Source of the DNA: Cyrtodaria siliqua | Lineage: Eukaryota > Mollusca > Bivalvia > Adapedonta > Hiatellidae | Assembly: GCA_037043455.1 (NCBI GenBank) | Contig: JAWPHD010003263.1 | Coordinates: 1-64,000 of the forward strand | Direction of reading: 5' to 3' | Length of the DNA: 64,000 nucleotides | Part shown: positions 1 through 12,440 of the stretch, piece after piece | Position numbering within the stretch: the stretch's first letter is position 1 | How the letters are laid out: each line of letters opens with the position of its first letter | Program-made: the position numbers and the translations under genes | Notes under the pieces: model-generated | What the model saw: only the letters and a program-made list of their open reading frames with translations | Told to the model about the DNA's origin: nothing | The model's database searches: none

Positions 1-226
1 ACAGTAATAGAACATAATAGCTGACCGCTAGTTTAGCACCAGTATTCCTCAAGGTCTTCAACACAGAGTAATAGAACATAATTGCTGACCACTAGTTTAG
101 CACCAGTATTCCTCAAGGTCTTCAACACAGTAATAGAACATAATAGCTGACCGCTAGTTTAGCACCAGTATTCCTCAAGGTCTTCAACACAGAGTAATAG
201 AACATAATTGCTGACGCTAGTTTAAC
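1..226. repeat. Tandem repeat, ~62-64 bp unit, cut by window edge
   Basis: Four copies of a 62-64 bp unit (starting acagtaatagaacataa or acagagtaatagaacataa) run in from the left edge. Two variants alternate: 'atagctgaccgc' with acagtaat, and 'attgctgacc' with acagagtaat. The true higher-order unit is therefore about 126 bp. It lies in the PLC-beta intron 5' of the first visible exon. Confidence 0.9.
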
Positions 227-1422
227 ACATTCTTGAATTGTAAGTCAAGCACATAATATAATTAAACTTGAAGAAGTTGTATATCAGCGAGGAAGAGTGG
301 GTAAAAGTATGTTTGTTGATTCTGTATGTATAGTCAATGTTAGTCAGAATCATTTGTGACTTTGTACATGCATAAATATTTAAAACACTTCGAAATATTT
401 ACCTCGATCATTGTTTAAATAAATAACAGCTCTTGTTCCGGTAGTGTTTATAGACCTTCTGCTTTCTTCTGATCAATGTTTTATTATGGTTAATTAGCAT
501 AAACCAGTTCTAAACTTTTTTTGTTTCACTACTGTAGCTGTGAGACAATGGTGAAGTAACTCTGATGCCAAAACTTTTGATATTCTGTTATGAATACACG
601 CATGTTGCAAATGCAATATGTATTGGCCCATGGATCATCTTGGGAGAATCTCATAGACTCTGTTGAACCAAGGGAGTTTTTCGTCATATATTCCCATGAC
701 GAAATTATGATATTTATAAAAAAATAATTCGGAGCTGAAAAATGTGGAAGCCAAGCGACACCCCTGTTATAATAAAAGGGTGACCTTTGTCTAAATGTAA
801 TGTAATCTAGTAATGAACATTATAAGTGATCTTAACATAGTCATACCTGTGTATTAATCAGGTGGTTATAATGATAACAAATTGATGAATAATTTGCAAG
901 CTTTTAGTCTTTCAGTTATGGTTTAGTATAATATAAGATTAAATCCATAAAAGGTAATTTTTTGTTTTTGAATTTTTTGAGGTTTGGTTTAAACATATTT
1001 TATTTCAGCACTTTTAGAACATATATATTAGTTAATAGGATTGGAATGAAAGCAAAAATCGTATAGAGCTCCTCTGTTTTTTTTGAAGTTTGACTGGGTA
1101 ACAGGTTAGTGCAGATAGTTAGATAATCTGTTTCCAATACGCTTATTATACCATCATTCTGTTTGTGTGTGTGCAAACATTCACTATATATTGTGTTCAC
1201 AAATTTATTTTCTCAGTAATGTGTGCACATCACAATTTTGGGTGCTGATATACAACACCACCGATATCATTTTACGTTGCAGCAAACCATTCACTCAGTT
1301 GCAAAAGTAGCTGTTGCTTAGATATTGCACAGGGATGTAACTCTTTACAGACTAGCAAACATGAAGTAAGGTAACTCTTATCTCCCTTACCTACATTTGG
1401 TCTGTCTCTGTGTTTATGGGAG
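227..1422 (+). other. Intron of PLC-beta, no gene seen
   Basis: AT-rich sequence with no convincing exon, repeat array or RNA gene. The open frame at 1000-1200 on the minus strand has no coding character. The stretch ends in a pyrimidine-rich run and an AG at 1421-1422, used as the acceptor of the next exon. Confidence 0.6.
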
Positions 1423-1521
1423 GTGTTGCTACTCTATCTCCAGATGATTCCAGCAGTTCCAGCTCAGAATCTCCAATTGAGGAATTACCGCCGAGTAAAC
1501 CAGAAAGAGATATTATAAGGG
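1423..1521 (+). CDS. PLCB4: PLC-beta exon: Ser-rich acidic X-Y linker (symmetric 99-nt exon)
   Basis: Candidate exon of the phospholipase C-beta gene, encoding part of the disordered autoinhibitory linker between the X and Y halves of the catalytic barrel. It is preceded by a pyrimidine-rich tract and AG, and followed by the donor GTACAT. It has one open frame containing DDSSSSSSESPIEELPPSK. That frame ends with a single G, which joins the first two bases (AC) of the next exon to make Asp, so the phases agree (1 in, 1 out). The composition (Ser run, Glu/Asp, Pro) fits the acidic X-Y linker of PLC-beta, which plugs the active site until the enzyme meets the membrane and G-alpha-q. The length is 33 codons exactly, so skipping would preserve frame. 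The linker is poorly conserved, so the call rests on splice sites, phase and composition rather than homology. Confidence 0.6.
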
Positions 1522-2150
1522 GTACATAACTCCGTTGTCATGTCGCTACGAATGCAGCTACTGTCACTCTTGCTGTACATGTTTATAGAGAGAAGAGCCT
1601 TTAGTCTTATTTAGTTTTCTACTCCTTAGATTGAGAAATTTGCCAAATATCATGCTCTCTCAGCTTTTAAGCTTTGATGTCAGTAAACATTATTGTATCA
1701 CTTTAAGCTAAAAAAGTTTTAGTGAAATGTTTACCCCAGAATTGGCAGATTTCTCTTACATTTTGTTTGCATTTTATTTTGGCACCATTATGTACCAGTG
1801 TTCCCATTATGTTAGAAAGTAGATTTGTTTGTTTTCAGGAAATGTTATACGCATTACTAAATGAAAAATAGATAACATAACATAATAACGTAGCGTTACA
1901 TGTTCATGATTATTCGTTTGATTTGCACTTTTGTCAGTTTGTATCGGTTTTCCCATATAAAACAGTTTAACTTAGTTTAGGATAATTCACATTCTAGAAA
2001 AACAAGCAATGCTTTCATTCAACAAAGTAGGTATGCCTGTAAAGGGGGGTAATTGTAGGCTTGTTTATTCCAACATGTTCTATAATATGCATGGTTAATC
2101 ACTACATCATTGTTTAGAAGTTATTTTACAAATTAAATGGCAATTAACTT
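1522..2150 (+). other. Intron, no feature seen
   Basis: AT-rich intron sequence after the donor at 1522. I see no exon, array or RNA gene. Confidence 0.6.
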
Positions 2151-2319
2151 AGCTTAAATGTTTTGATTTTGTGACCTATTTATCCCATTGCATGAGAGAT
2201 TTAATTTAAACCATAGTGTGTTGTGGTTGCTAAATCTGGGGTTGCGTAAATTTGGCTGTGGTTGTGAAATCTGGAGTGGCAGACATTTGGTTGTTATGTG
2301 TTTATTGAATGCTTTTCTA

Positions 2320-2595
2320 TGTTTCATCGGAATGTTGTGCTCAGAAACCTGCATGAAGTTGTATTTGTGTGTATGTTCATGAATGTTTGAGTCAGCTGTG
2401 TGTTGTGTTGTGCTGTAACCCGTAAAAGTGCATGAATGTGTTTGTGTTGTCCTGAAACCAGCGTATGTGCATAAATGTTTGAGTCGAATGTGTGTTGTGC
2501 TGGAACCTGAGTATGTGCATGAATGTTTTGATTGGAATGTGTTTTGTTGTGCTTGAAACTGTATTTGTGCATGAATGTGATAAAAGTCGACCATG
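2320..2595. repeat. Degenerate GT-rich tandem repeat, ~55-60 bp unit
   Basis: About four diverged copies of a unit built on 'gtgcatgaatgtttgag' followed by 'tgtgttgtgctggaacc'. The absence of stops on the minus strand gives a His/Thr-rich open frame (2154-2594), which is a by-product of the repeat. Confidence 0.7.
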
Positions 2596-2867
2596 TTCGT
2601 GTCATGTTTATGTACAAAATTATACTGTAATACATGTATAAGGCAGTTATGAGTTTAGGGAATTTGTTGTATATAGGTAATTTTATGTGTTTTCTCTGCT
2701 AAAAATATCTTCTTTTTTTATACTCAAATCTTATAATGAATCTTAAGTTGAAGTGTTACACGAAAAACATCATAGGGGACAACTTTGATTTAATAATAGA
2801 GTTTTAGGTTTTGAAAATTCAGCAAGTCTTAGGTAAACTGTTATCTGTTTTTTCAATATAATATCCC

Positions 2868-3692
2868 TGAAGACGAAGTTTGAGGGGTTATATAGGAGTC
2901 ACTTTGTCGGTCGATTGGTTGGTTGGTCGGCCGGTCTGTTCAAAATATTGTCCCCGCTTTTTCTCAATAACCTCTTGATTGATTTTCACAAAACTGTATG
3001 AGGTAGCATCAGTGTGAAGGGGAGATATGCACAACATTGTCTCATTCTGGTTCGATGATTTTTGACGTTATGCTCTGAATGTTTTCACACAAAAATCTTG
3101 TCCGCACTATTTCTCTGTAACCCTTTGATGGATTTTCACGAAACTTTATGAGAAGCATCAGTATGAAGTGGAGATATGCATAATTTAGTCTCATTCCGGT
3201 TTGATGATTTTTGACAGAATTATGGCCCTTTGAATATTTCCATACACGTATCTTTTCCGCGTTATTTCTCAATAACTTTGATGGATTTTCACGAAACTTT
3301 ATGAGAAGCATCAGTATAAAGTGGAGATGTGCATAACATTGTCTCATTCCAGTTTGATGATTTTAGACAGAGTTATGGCCTTTTGAATATTTTTACACAA
3401 AAATCTTGTCCGCGCTATTTCTCCGTAACCCTTTGTTGGATTTTCACGAAACTTTATGAGAAGTATCAGTATGATAGGAGTTGTGCCTATCATTGTTGGG
3501 TTCCGTTTCAGTGATTTTTAATTCAGTTCTGGCCCCTTGAATATCTTCTCAGAAATTTGTTATCTACGCTATTTTTCCATGGCAAAACTCCTACATGGAT
3601 TTTCATCAAACTTTGTGAGAAGCATCAGTATGAAGTTGTGATATGCATATCGTTGTGGGGTACGTGTTTGGTATTAATTACCTTCAGTGATA
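2868..3692 (+). mobile_element. Pearl/HINE-like dispersed element, ~165-bp tandem cores
   Basis: It begins with 'gaagtttgaggggttatata' and a GGTC/GGTT-rich stretch. About five tandem cores follow, each with 'ttgatggattttcacgaaac', 'agaagcatcagtatgaagtg' and 'gttatggcc'. It ends with 'ccttcagtgatagttta'. The same 5' and 3' ends recur at 49984-50462, which defines one family. It has no coding capacity. The layout matches the bivalve pearl elements, thought to be non-autonomous Helentron/Helitron relatives. The name is from recall of the architecture. Confidence 0.65.
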
Positions 3693-4139
3693 GTTTATAA
3701 ATCAGAGAATAAAGATTTCTTCATGAATAATGATGCATAATGGACATTTTCTTATTCATTCTTTGTTGAGCAAAAGTTATTTAAGATGGAGAATAAGAAA
3801 TTGAAGAAATACTTTTTTTGCGTGACTCGAAGCTATTTTAACCTACTGTTTCAAGCCAAAGTTTTTTCTCATTGAGCATATTCTGAATATTTGTTTTGTT
3901 TTGTTTTTCATATTTCTGTTAACTCAGTAGACTGGTATATCTAGTGGATCTCCAGTTAAACTGGACTATTGAATGTCATACTCAGCTTCACAACTGCAAA
4001 ATGCATATTTTAGAGTTCATCTGTTCTGTCAACTCTAGCGTTGCTTATTTAGTGTGTTTTTTATCAGTTGAATATTACTTTAGTAACTGATCAAAATGTA
4101 GAAGTGACTAATTGGATGTGTATATATTATATTTGGCAG
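3693..4139 (+). other. Intron, no feature seen
   Basis: AT-rich intron up to the acceptor 'atatttggcag' at 4129-4139. No other feature was found. Confidence 0.6.
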
Positions 4140-4240
4140 ACATTAACCCGACTCCTGCCAGTACGGATACAGATCCACATCCAGAGTACATGATACCCAA
4201 GACTCCAGACTCTATAGAAGAGGATGAACTTAATGTAAAG
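4140..4240 (+). CDS. PLCB4: PLC-beta exon: end of X-Y linker
   Basis: Encodes (D)INPTPASTDTDPHPEYM, then IPKTPDSIEEDELNVK, an acidic Pro/Thr/Ser-rich segment placed just before the start of the Y domain. The acceptor is 'ttggcag' and the first two bases AC complete an Asp codon begun by the last G of the 1423-1521 exon. The donor after AAG is GTGAAG. An alternative donor six bases downstream (GTTGGT, after 4246) would add Val-Lys and keep phase 0. It joins in phase 0 to the 30097 exon across a 26-kb intron that contains the antisense NACHT-LRR pseudogene. Homology is weak, as expected for the linker. Support comes from phase agreement on both sides and from acidic character. Confidence 0.75.
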
Positions 4241-4343
4241 GTGAAGGTTGGTACTTTAATGGTTGCTAGGCAACACCATAGAAGTGCTTTTTATTACCTT
4301 CTTTTTAACATGCTTTGAATGTGTCCACGTTTTTTTTTTAAAT

Positions 4344-7330
4344 AGATGAACAATATAAAGTAAATAGCATGATGTGGTACTGACTGAAGATTGTTAAGTA
4401 AATAACATAAAGTGATGTGGTCCTGACTGAAGATTGTTAAAGTAAATAACATAAAGTGATGTTGTACTGACTGAAGATTGTTAAGTAAATAACATAAAGT
4501 GATGTGATCCTGACTGAAGATTGTTAAGTAAATAACATAAAGTGATGTGGTCCTGACTGAAGATTGTTAAGTAAATAACATAAAGTGATGTTGTACTGAC
4601 TGAAGATTGTTAAGTAAATAACATAAAGTGATGAGGTCCTGACTGAAGATTGTTAAAGTAAATAACATAAAGTGATGTTGTACTGACTGAAGATTGTTAA
4701 GTAAATAACATAAAGCGATGTGGTCCTGACTGAAGATTGTTAAAGTAAATAACAAAGTGATGTGGTCCTGACTGAAGATTGTTAAGTAAATAACATAAAG
4801 TGATGTGATCCTGACTGAAGATTGTTAAGTAAATAACATAAAGTGATGTGGTCCTGACTGAAGATTGTTAAGTAAATAACATAAAGTGATGGTGTACTGA
4901 CTGAAGATTGTTAAGTAAATAACATTAAGTGATGTGGTCCTGACTGAAGATTGTTAAAGTAAATAACAAAGTGATGTGGTCCTGACTGAAGATTGTTAAG
5001 TAAATAACATAAAGTGATGTGGTCCTGACTGAAGATTGTTAAAGTAAATAACAAAGTGATGTGGTCCTGACTGAAGATTGTTAAGTAAATAACATAAAGT
5101 GATGTGGTCCTGACTGAAGATTGTTAAGTAAATAACAAAGTGATGTGGTCCTGACTGAAGATTGTTAAGTAAATAACATAAAGTGATGTGGTACTGACTG
5201 AAGATTGTTAAGTAATTAACATAAAGTGATGTGGTCCTGACTGAAGATTGTTAAGTAAATAACAAAGTGATGTGGTCCTGACTGAAGATTGTTAAAGTAA
5301 ATAACAAAGTGATGTGGTCCTGACTGAAGATTGTTTAGTAAATAACAAAGTGATGAGGTCCTGACTGAAGATTGTTAAGTAAATAACATAAAGTGATGTG
5401 GTCCTGACTGAAGATTGTTAAGTAAAAAACATAAAGTGATGTGGTCCTGACTGAAGATTGTTAAAGTAAATAACAAAGTGATGTGGTCCTGACTGAAGAT
5501 TGTTAAGTAAAAAACATAAAGTGATGTGGTCCTGACTGAAGATTGTTAAAGTAAATAACAAAGTGATGAGGTCCTGACTGAAGATTGTTAAGTAAATAAC
5601 ATAAAGTGATGTGGTCCTGACTGAAGATTGTTAAAGTAAATAACAAAGTGATGAGGTCCTGACTGAAGATTGTTAAGTAAAAAACATAAAGTGATGTGGT
5701 CCTGACTGAAGATTGTTAAAGTAAATAACAAAGTAATGTGGTCCTGACTGAAGATTGTTAAGTAAATAACATAAAGTGATGTGGTCCTGACTGAAGATTG
5801 TTAAAGTAAATAACAAAGTGATGTGGTCCTGACTGAAGATTGTTAAGTAAATAACATAAAGTGATGTGGTCCTGACTGAAGATTGTTAAAGTAAATAACA
5901 AAGTGATGTGGTCCTGACTGAAGATTGTTTAGTAAATAACATAAAGTGATGTGGTCCTGACTGAAGATTGTTAAGTAAATAACTTAAAGTGATGTGGTCC
6001 TGACTGAAGATTGTTAAGTAAATAACATAAAGTGATGTGGTCCTGACTGAAGATTGTTAAGTAAATAACATAAAGTGATGTGGTCCTGACTGAAGATTGT
6101 TAAGTAAATAACATAAAGTGATGTGGTCCTGACTGAAGATTGTTAAGTAAATAACAAAGTGATGTGGTCCTGACTGAAGATTGTTAAGTAAATAACATAA
6201 AGTGATGAGGTCCTGACTGAAGATTGTTAAGTAAATAACATAAAGTGATGTGATCCTGACTGAAGATTGTTAAGTAAATAACATAAATTGATGAGGTCCT
6301 GACTGAAGATTGTTAAGTAAATAACATAAAGTGATGTGGTCCTGACTGAAGATGGTTAAGTAAATAATATAAAGTGATGTGATCCTGACTGAAGATTGTT
6401 AAGTAAATAACATAAAGTGATGTGGTCCTGACTGAAGATTGTTAAGCAAATAACATAAAGTGATGAGGTCCTGACTGAAGATTGTTAAGCAAATAACATA
6501 AAGTGATGTGGTCCTGTCTGAAGATTGTTAAGTAAATAACATAAAGTGATGTGGTCCTGACTGAAGATTGTTAAGTAAATAACATAAAGTGATGTGGTCC
6601 TGACTGAAGATTGTTAAGTAAATAACAAAGTGATGTGGTCCTGACTGAAGATTGTTAAGTAAATAGCATAAAGTGATGTGGTCCTGACTGATGATTGTTA
6701 AGTAAATAACATAAAGTGATGTGGTCCTGACTGAAGATTCTTAGGTAATGTGACATGATTCCTGACTGAAGATTGTTCAGTGTATAACGTAAAGTGATGT
6801 GGTCCTGACTGAAGATTGTTAAGTAAATAACATAAAGTGATGTGGTCCTGAATGAAGATTGTTAAGTAAATAACATAAAGTGATGTGATCCTGACTGAAG
6901 ATTCTTAGGTAGATAATGTGACATGATTCCTGACTGAAGATTGTTCAGTGTATAACGTAAAGTGATGAGGTCCTGACTGAAGATTGTTAAGTAAATAACA
7001 TAAAGTGATGTGGTCCTGACTGAAGATTGTTAAGTAAATAACATAAAGTGATGAGGTCCTGACTGAAGATTCTTAGGTAGATAATGTGACATGATTCCTA
7101 ACTGAAGATTGTAAAGTAGATAATGTGATGTGATCCTGACTGAAAGTTGTTAAGTAGATAATGTGATGTGATCCTGACTGAAAGTTGTTAAGTAGAGAAT
7201 ATGATGTGATCCTGACTGAAAGTTGTTACGTAGATAATGTGATCCTGACTGAAAGTTGTAAAGTAGAAAAACATCAGGTAATGTGACCAGGCTGAATATT
7301 GTTAAATAGATAACAATGTCATGTGATGTG
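4344..7330. repeat. 43-bp minisatellite, ~70 copies
   Basis: The unit is 'ctgactgaagattgttaagt' followed by 'aaataacataaagtgatgtg' and 'gtc'. Two length variants interleave: 43 bp ('gttaagtaaataacataaag') and ~41-42 bp ('gttaaagtaaataacaaag'). Copies decay toward the 3' end (6740-7330), with changes such as 'cttaggtagataatgtgac'. A shorter block of the same unit lies at 9540-9880. Confidence 0.95.
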
Positions 7331-7354
7331 TTCCTGACTAAAAGTTTGGCGGGT

Positions 7355-7690
7355 ATGCAGATGGGCTGCGACAAACTCATGGTTCAATACTTTTTGTTAG
7401 GAGTGTGATACTGTGCCAAAACGTCCTGTGTAGGTAGCTTATTTGGGGGAAAAAGCTTTGAATTGCATTTGAGGTCACTGGGTCTAGGTCAAGGTCACTG
7501 TTCCTAAAAACAGTACAATTATTTCTGCTAAATAACTTTTGTTAGGAGTGAGATATTGTGACAAAACTTGCTGTGAATATAATTGTATGGAATGGAAGGT
7601 TAGGATTGCATTTCAGGTCACTCGGGTCAAGGCCGCTGTTACTAAAAATCGAAAAATGGTTTCGAGGAATAACTTCTGTGCCATCTGTAT
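7355..7690. mobile_element. Two diverged repeat cores (~157 bp period)
   Basis: Two copies starting 'ctttttgttaggagtg' and 'cttttgttaggagtgagata', each containing 'aggtcactgggtctaggtca' or a variant. They resemble single cores of dispersed tandem-core elements seen elsewhere in the window (for example 33285-33895). No ends were identified. Confidence 0.5.
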
Positions 7691-7925
7691 TCACTGCACA
7701 TTCAGCACATTTAGGTGTTATAACTGCACATTGGTGTGATTGCTGCCCCATTTGATTACTGCACATTTGGGTGTGATTACTGCTCATTTGGGTGATAATA
7801 CACATTAGGGTATGATTACTTCAGATTTGGCTGTGATTACTGCACATTAGGATGTGATTGCTGCACATTTGGTTTTGATTCCTGCACCTTTGGGTGTGAT
7901 TACTGCATGTTTGGTAACTACATTT
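7690..7925. repeat. 21-bp minisatellite, first block
   Basis: The unit is 'gtgattactgcacatttggg' plus one base, about 11 diverged copies. The period is a multiple of three, so frames stay open on both strands. The same unit returns at 9880-10255. Confidence 0.85.
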
Positions 7926-7930
7926 TTTTA

Positions 7931-9535
7931 ACTCTACTGATCAGAGATCAGCAGAGCTTATGCCGTGGTGCGGTGTCCGTCGTCCGTCCGTCCGTCTGTC
8001 CGTCCGTCTGTCCGTCCGTCCGTTAACTTTTTTTTTGTAGCGACTACTCCTCTGAAACTACTGAATGGATTTTCATGAAACTTTACAGAAATGTTGCCCA
8101 TGAAGTCTAGTTGATCCTAGCAAAAATTCATGTAGATGTGAAATCCAAGATGGCCGCCAAATCTAAAAATAGGTTTTTAAAAAACAAGTTTGTAGCGACT
8201 ACTTCTTGAAAACTCTAAGGGATATTGCTATGGGACTTTTTCTAAAATGATCAGCATGACATGATGTTGGTCCTTGTCGAAAATCGTTTTGATTCGACGT
8301 TAAACATGGCTGCCAGCGGCCATCTTTGTTTACATAGAGTTATATAATGAAAACTTGTAGCGACTATTCCTCTGAAACTACTTGACGGATTTTCATGAAA
8401 CTTCACAGGAATGTTGCTCTTGATGTCTAATTGATCCTAGCAAAATTTCAGGTCGGCCGGAAATTCAAGATGGCCACCACGGCTATAAATAGATTTTTAA
8501 AAAATAAGTTTGTAGCGACTACTTCTTGAAAACTATAAGAGATATTGATATGGGACTCTTTCTAAAATGATCAGGATGACATGATGTTGGTCCTTGTCGA
8601 AAATCGTTTTGATTCGACGTTTAACATGGCTGCCAGCGGCCGTCTTTGTTTACATAGAGTTATATAATGAACACTTGTAGCGACTACTCCTCTGAAACTA
8701 CTTGACGGATTTTCATGAAACTTCACAGGAATGTTGCTCTTGATGTCTAATTGATCCTAGCAAAATTTCAGATCGGCCGGAAATTCAAGATGGCCGCCAC
8801 GGCTAAAAATAGATTTTTAAGAAATAAGTTTGTAGCGACTACTTCTTGAAAGCTATAAGAGATATTGATATGGGACTTTTTCTAAAATGATCAGCATGAC
8901 ATGATGGTTATCCGAGTCGAACATTATTTTGATTCGACGTTAAACATGGCTGCCAGTGGCCATCTTTGTTTACATAGAGTTATATATTGAAAACTTGTAG
9001 CGACTACTCGTCTGAAACTACTTGACGGATTTTCATGAAATTTCACAGGAATGTTGCTCTTGATGTCTGATTGATCCTAGCAAAATTTCAGATCGGCCAG
9101 AAATTCAAGATGGCCGCCACAGCTAAAAATAGATTTAAAAAAAATAAGTTTGTAGCGACTACTTCTTGAAAACTATAAGTGATATTGATACGGGACTTTT
9201 TCTAAAATTATCAGCATGACATGATGGTTATCCGAGTCGAACATTATTTTGATTCAATGTTAAACATGGCTGTCAGCGACCATCTTTGTTTACATAGAGT
9301 TATATAATGAAAACTTGTAGCGACTACTCCTCTGAAACTACTTGACGGATTTTCATGAAACTTCACAGGAATGTTGCTCTTGATGTCTAATTGATCTAAG
9401 CAAAATTTCAGGTCGGCCGGAAATTCAAGATGGCCTCCACTGCTAAAAATAGATTTTCAAAAAACAAGTTTGTAGCGACTTCTTCCTGAAAACAAAATCA
9501 ATCAGTAGAGCTTCAAGGTCATTGACCTCTTGTTT
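7931..9535 (+). mobile_element. Pearl/HINE-like element, ~330-bp cores, hairpin 5' end
   Basis: The 5' end is a hairpin: CTCTACTGATC, loop aga, GATCAGCAGAG (7932-7956). A (CCGT)n-type microsatellite follows at 7975-8025. About five tandem cores of ~330 bp come next, each with 'acggattttcatgaaactt', 'caagatggcc' and 'tgtttacatagagttata'. The 3' end 'cagtagagcttcaaggtca' plus 'cctcttgtttt' restates the 5' stem in inverse. There is no coding capacity. It separates two copies of the same pair of minisatellites. Confidence 0.7.
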
Positions 9536-9539
9536 TAAA

Positions 9540-9880
9540 TAGTTAAACCATTTAATGTAAATAGCACGATGTAGTGCTCACTGAAGATTGTTAAGTAAAT
9601 GACATAAAGTGGGGGTGGTCCTGACTGAAGGTTCTTAGGCAGATAATGTGACAAGATTCCTGACTGAAGATTGTTGAGTGTATAACAAAGTGATGAGGTC
9701 CTGACTGAAGATTGTTAAGTAGATAACATGAAGTGATCCTGACTTTAGATTATGTAGTAGATAACGTGAAGTGATCCTGACTTTAGATTATTTAGTAGAT
9801 TACGTGAAGTGATCCTGACTTTAGATTATTTAGTAGATAACGTGAAGTTATCCTGACTTTAGAATATTGATGTGATAACT
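9540..9880. repeat. Second block of the 43-bp minisatellite
   Basis: About eight diverged copies of the 4344-7330 unit ('ctgactgaagattgttaagt'). Later copies are reduced to 'gtgaagtgatcctgacttta'. The block follows directly on the pearl-like element. Confidence 0.85.
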
Positions 9881-10255
9881 ACATTTGGTTGCGATTGATG
9901 CACATTTGGGTGTGATTGCTGCACATTCGGTCATGATAATTACATTTGGTTGCGATTGCTGAACCTTTGGGTTTGATTACTCAACATTTGGGTGTGATGA
10001 CTGAACATTTGGGTGTGATTACTGCACATTTGGGTGTGATTACTGAGCATTTGGGTGTGATTGCTGCACATTTGGGTGTGATTATTGCACATTTGGATGT
10101 GATAACTGAACATTTGGGTGTGATTACTGCACATTTGTTGTGATTACTGAGCATTTGGGTGTGATTGCTGCACATTTGGATGTGATAGCTGAACATTTGG
10201 ATATGATTACTGCACATTTGGGTGCAATTACTGAACATTTGGGTGTGATTGCTGC
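9880..10255. repeat. Second block of the 21-bp minisatellite
   Basis: About 17 copies of 'gtgattactgcacatttggg' and variants, the same unit as at 7690-7925. The open frames here on both strands (HLGVITE-type repeats) are by-products. Confidence 0.9.
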
Positions 10256-11650
10256 GCTCAAGATAACTGCTAGTAAAAACAACAAAAGAAATATTTAATA
10301 GGAAGCTATTTATTGTTTGTCAGTATATTTTTTCCTGTGAGAAATTCTACAGAGATGAAAATGTCAAAATGTGTGCCACGTTTGTGTTACTTTCTCACGA
10401 TTTTCATATTTAGGATCATATGTACAGCATGTTTATATATATGTATTACATTTCTATGAGTAAAACATTAGGATTTTTCAGTGAAAGAATATTCATAATC
10501 GCTTAATATTGATAACTAACTCTGAACAGAAAAATAACTAACTGTGACTGAGTCATGACATTAGTAAAGTGTTCCTTACGTTGATGTCATCCACCGATAC
10601 TGTTTAGTAAAAGAAAACATTTTGGTTAAAATCACACAAATTGATATAAAATGTAAATAGATTATTTATCTTAATGTATATATACATATATACATATATA
10701 TGGACATCCTTCACTCAATGGTAGGCTCGAGTGTTTAGTTTTTCCACTCGCAAGCATCTGCTCGTTCATGAAAATACCACACACCTACCATCTCATGAAG
10801 GATTTCCCTATATTCGAATCCAGCAGTTAAATAATCTCTATATAACGCCTGTTATGTGGCACATATGTAGAAAGCATCTTTGTCATATGAAAGAAATACA
10901 TAATAACAACGGTATATATAAACAGTGTATATAATCATGGTTCATTCATGTATTGAAGTAATAAAATCAACCACTGAAAGTTGTTAATGCTGGACGCCGT
11001 GATCTGAACCTGCACCGTTAACATCTTCAGACTATGTTTGTTGACTCGCTTTAGTGAAAAGTGAGACATGGTCGGCACAATAGCTAAAATAACTGATATG
11101 CATTGTTTCTGTCCCCAATATCTGTAATGCTATTAAGTGATACAGCTTCCAATTGTGGTAAGTGGGTGAATTAGGCCATATATACATGGAACACACCCAC
11201 ATGTGTCCATGACCTTGACATTTAGCAATAACATAGAAAACAAATTGTTAAACATTTGCTAAACATTTACTTTTTCAACACTGTCTTTCAAATTTGGTCA
11301 GTGGGTGTTTTAGATAGGCTATACACATCCATATGTGACAAAGACATGTTTAGGTTTACATGGACGGAAAAAATAATTTGGAAAACAAAATGTTTAACTT
11401 TGCTCAATATTTGTTTTTCTTTTAGCAATATAAGCTTTAAGTGATAGAACTTTCATATTTCATCAGTCGGTCAATACTTCAGTCACACATTCCCAACGGC
11501 TCAACTTGCCTGCCATGGCCTTCTGGTTAAAATATTATGGCTTTTTTTCTTAGTCAACAGATCCATTCGAAGCTTATGTTATAACTGTTTAAAGAAATAT
11601 GAATAATATGCATTTTTGATTAATAATTGCAGTAGAATTATGTCTTCCCC
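10256..11650 (+). other. Intron with weak repeat remnants
   Basis: AT-rich intron. At 11130-11500 there are two diverged ~150-bp units ('taagctttaagtgatagaac', 'ggtcagtgggtgttttagat'), probably eroded cores of a dispersed repeat. A TA microsatellite lies at 10675-10702. I see no exon. Confidence 0.5.
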
Positions 11651-11654
11651 CTTG

Positions 11655-12440
11655 AAGTGGAGCCGTATTGTTTTTGCAATTTCCCCCCGTCCGTCTGTCA
11701 CAAATGTTGTCTTGCTACTCCTCCTAAACCGCTTGTTGGATTTCGCTGAAAATTTACCGGAAGCATCGGTATAATGTCTAGTTGTGCATATCGCGCTTGT
11801 GTTCCAGTGCGATGATTTGTGACGGAGTTATAGTCCTTTGAAGTTTTCATATTAATTTTTTTGTTGCCGCTACTCCTCCTAAACTGCTTGTTGGATTTCG
11901 ACGGAAATTAACAGGAAGCATCGGTATAATGTCTAGTTCTGCATATCACGTTTGTGTTACATATCAATGATTTTTGACGGAGTTCCGACCCTCTGATATT
12001 TTCACTTTAAATTTGTTGTTGCTGCTGCTCCTCCTAAACCGCTTGTTGGATTTCGACAAAACTTAACAGGAAGCATTATTATAATGTCTAGTTCTGCATG
12101 TCTTGTTTGTATTCCGGTTTGATTTTTTTTGTTGGAGTTGTGGCCCTTTGAAATTTTCACTTTAATCTGTTGTCGCCACTACGGTTTTTAACCGATTATT
12201 GGATTTCGACGAGACTTGGTAGGAAGCATCGGTGTGATGCCTAGTTGTGCATATTGCTTTTGTCATTGTGTTCTGGTTCGATGATTTTTGAAGGAGTTAT
12301 GGCCATTTCACATTTTAAGTTTGTTTAAATTTGTTGTCGCTGCTGCTCCTCCTAAACCGCTTGTTGGATTTTGATAAAACATGCTAGGAAGCATGGTGTA
12401 ATATCTAGTTGTGCATATCCCATGTGCGTTTTGGTTATCC
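11655..12440 (+). mobile_element. Tandem-core dispersed repeat, ~165-bp units
   Basis: About five cores, each with 'ctcctcctaaaccgcttgtt', 'ggatttcgac', 'ggaagcatcggtataatgtc' and 'gttatggccctttgaa'. They are preceded by 'ccccgtccgtctgtc'. The layout matches the other pearl-like families, but no clean 5' hairpin or 3' end is visible. Confidence 0.6.
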
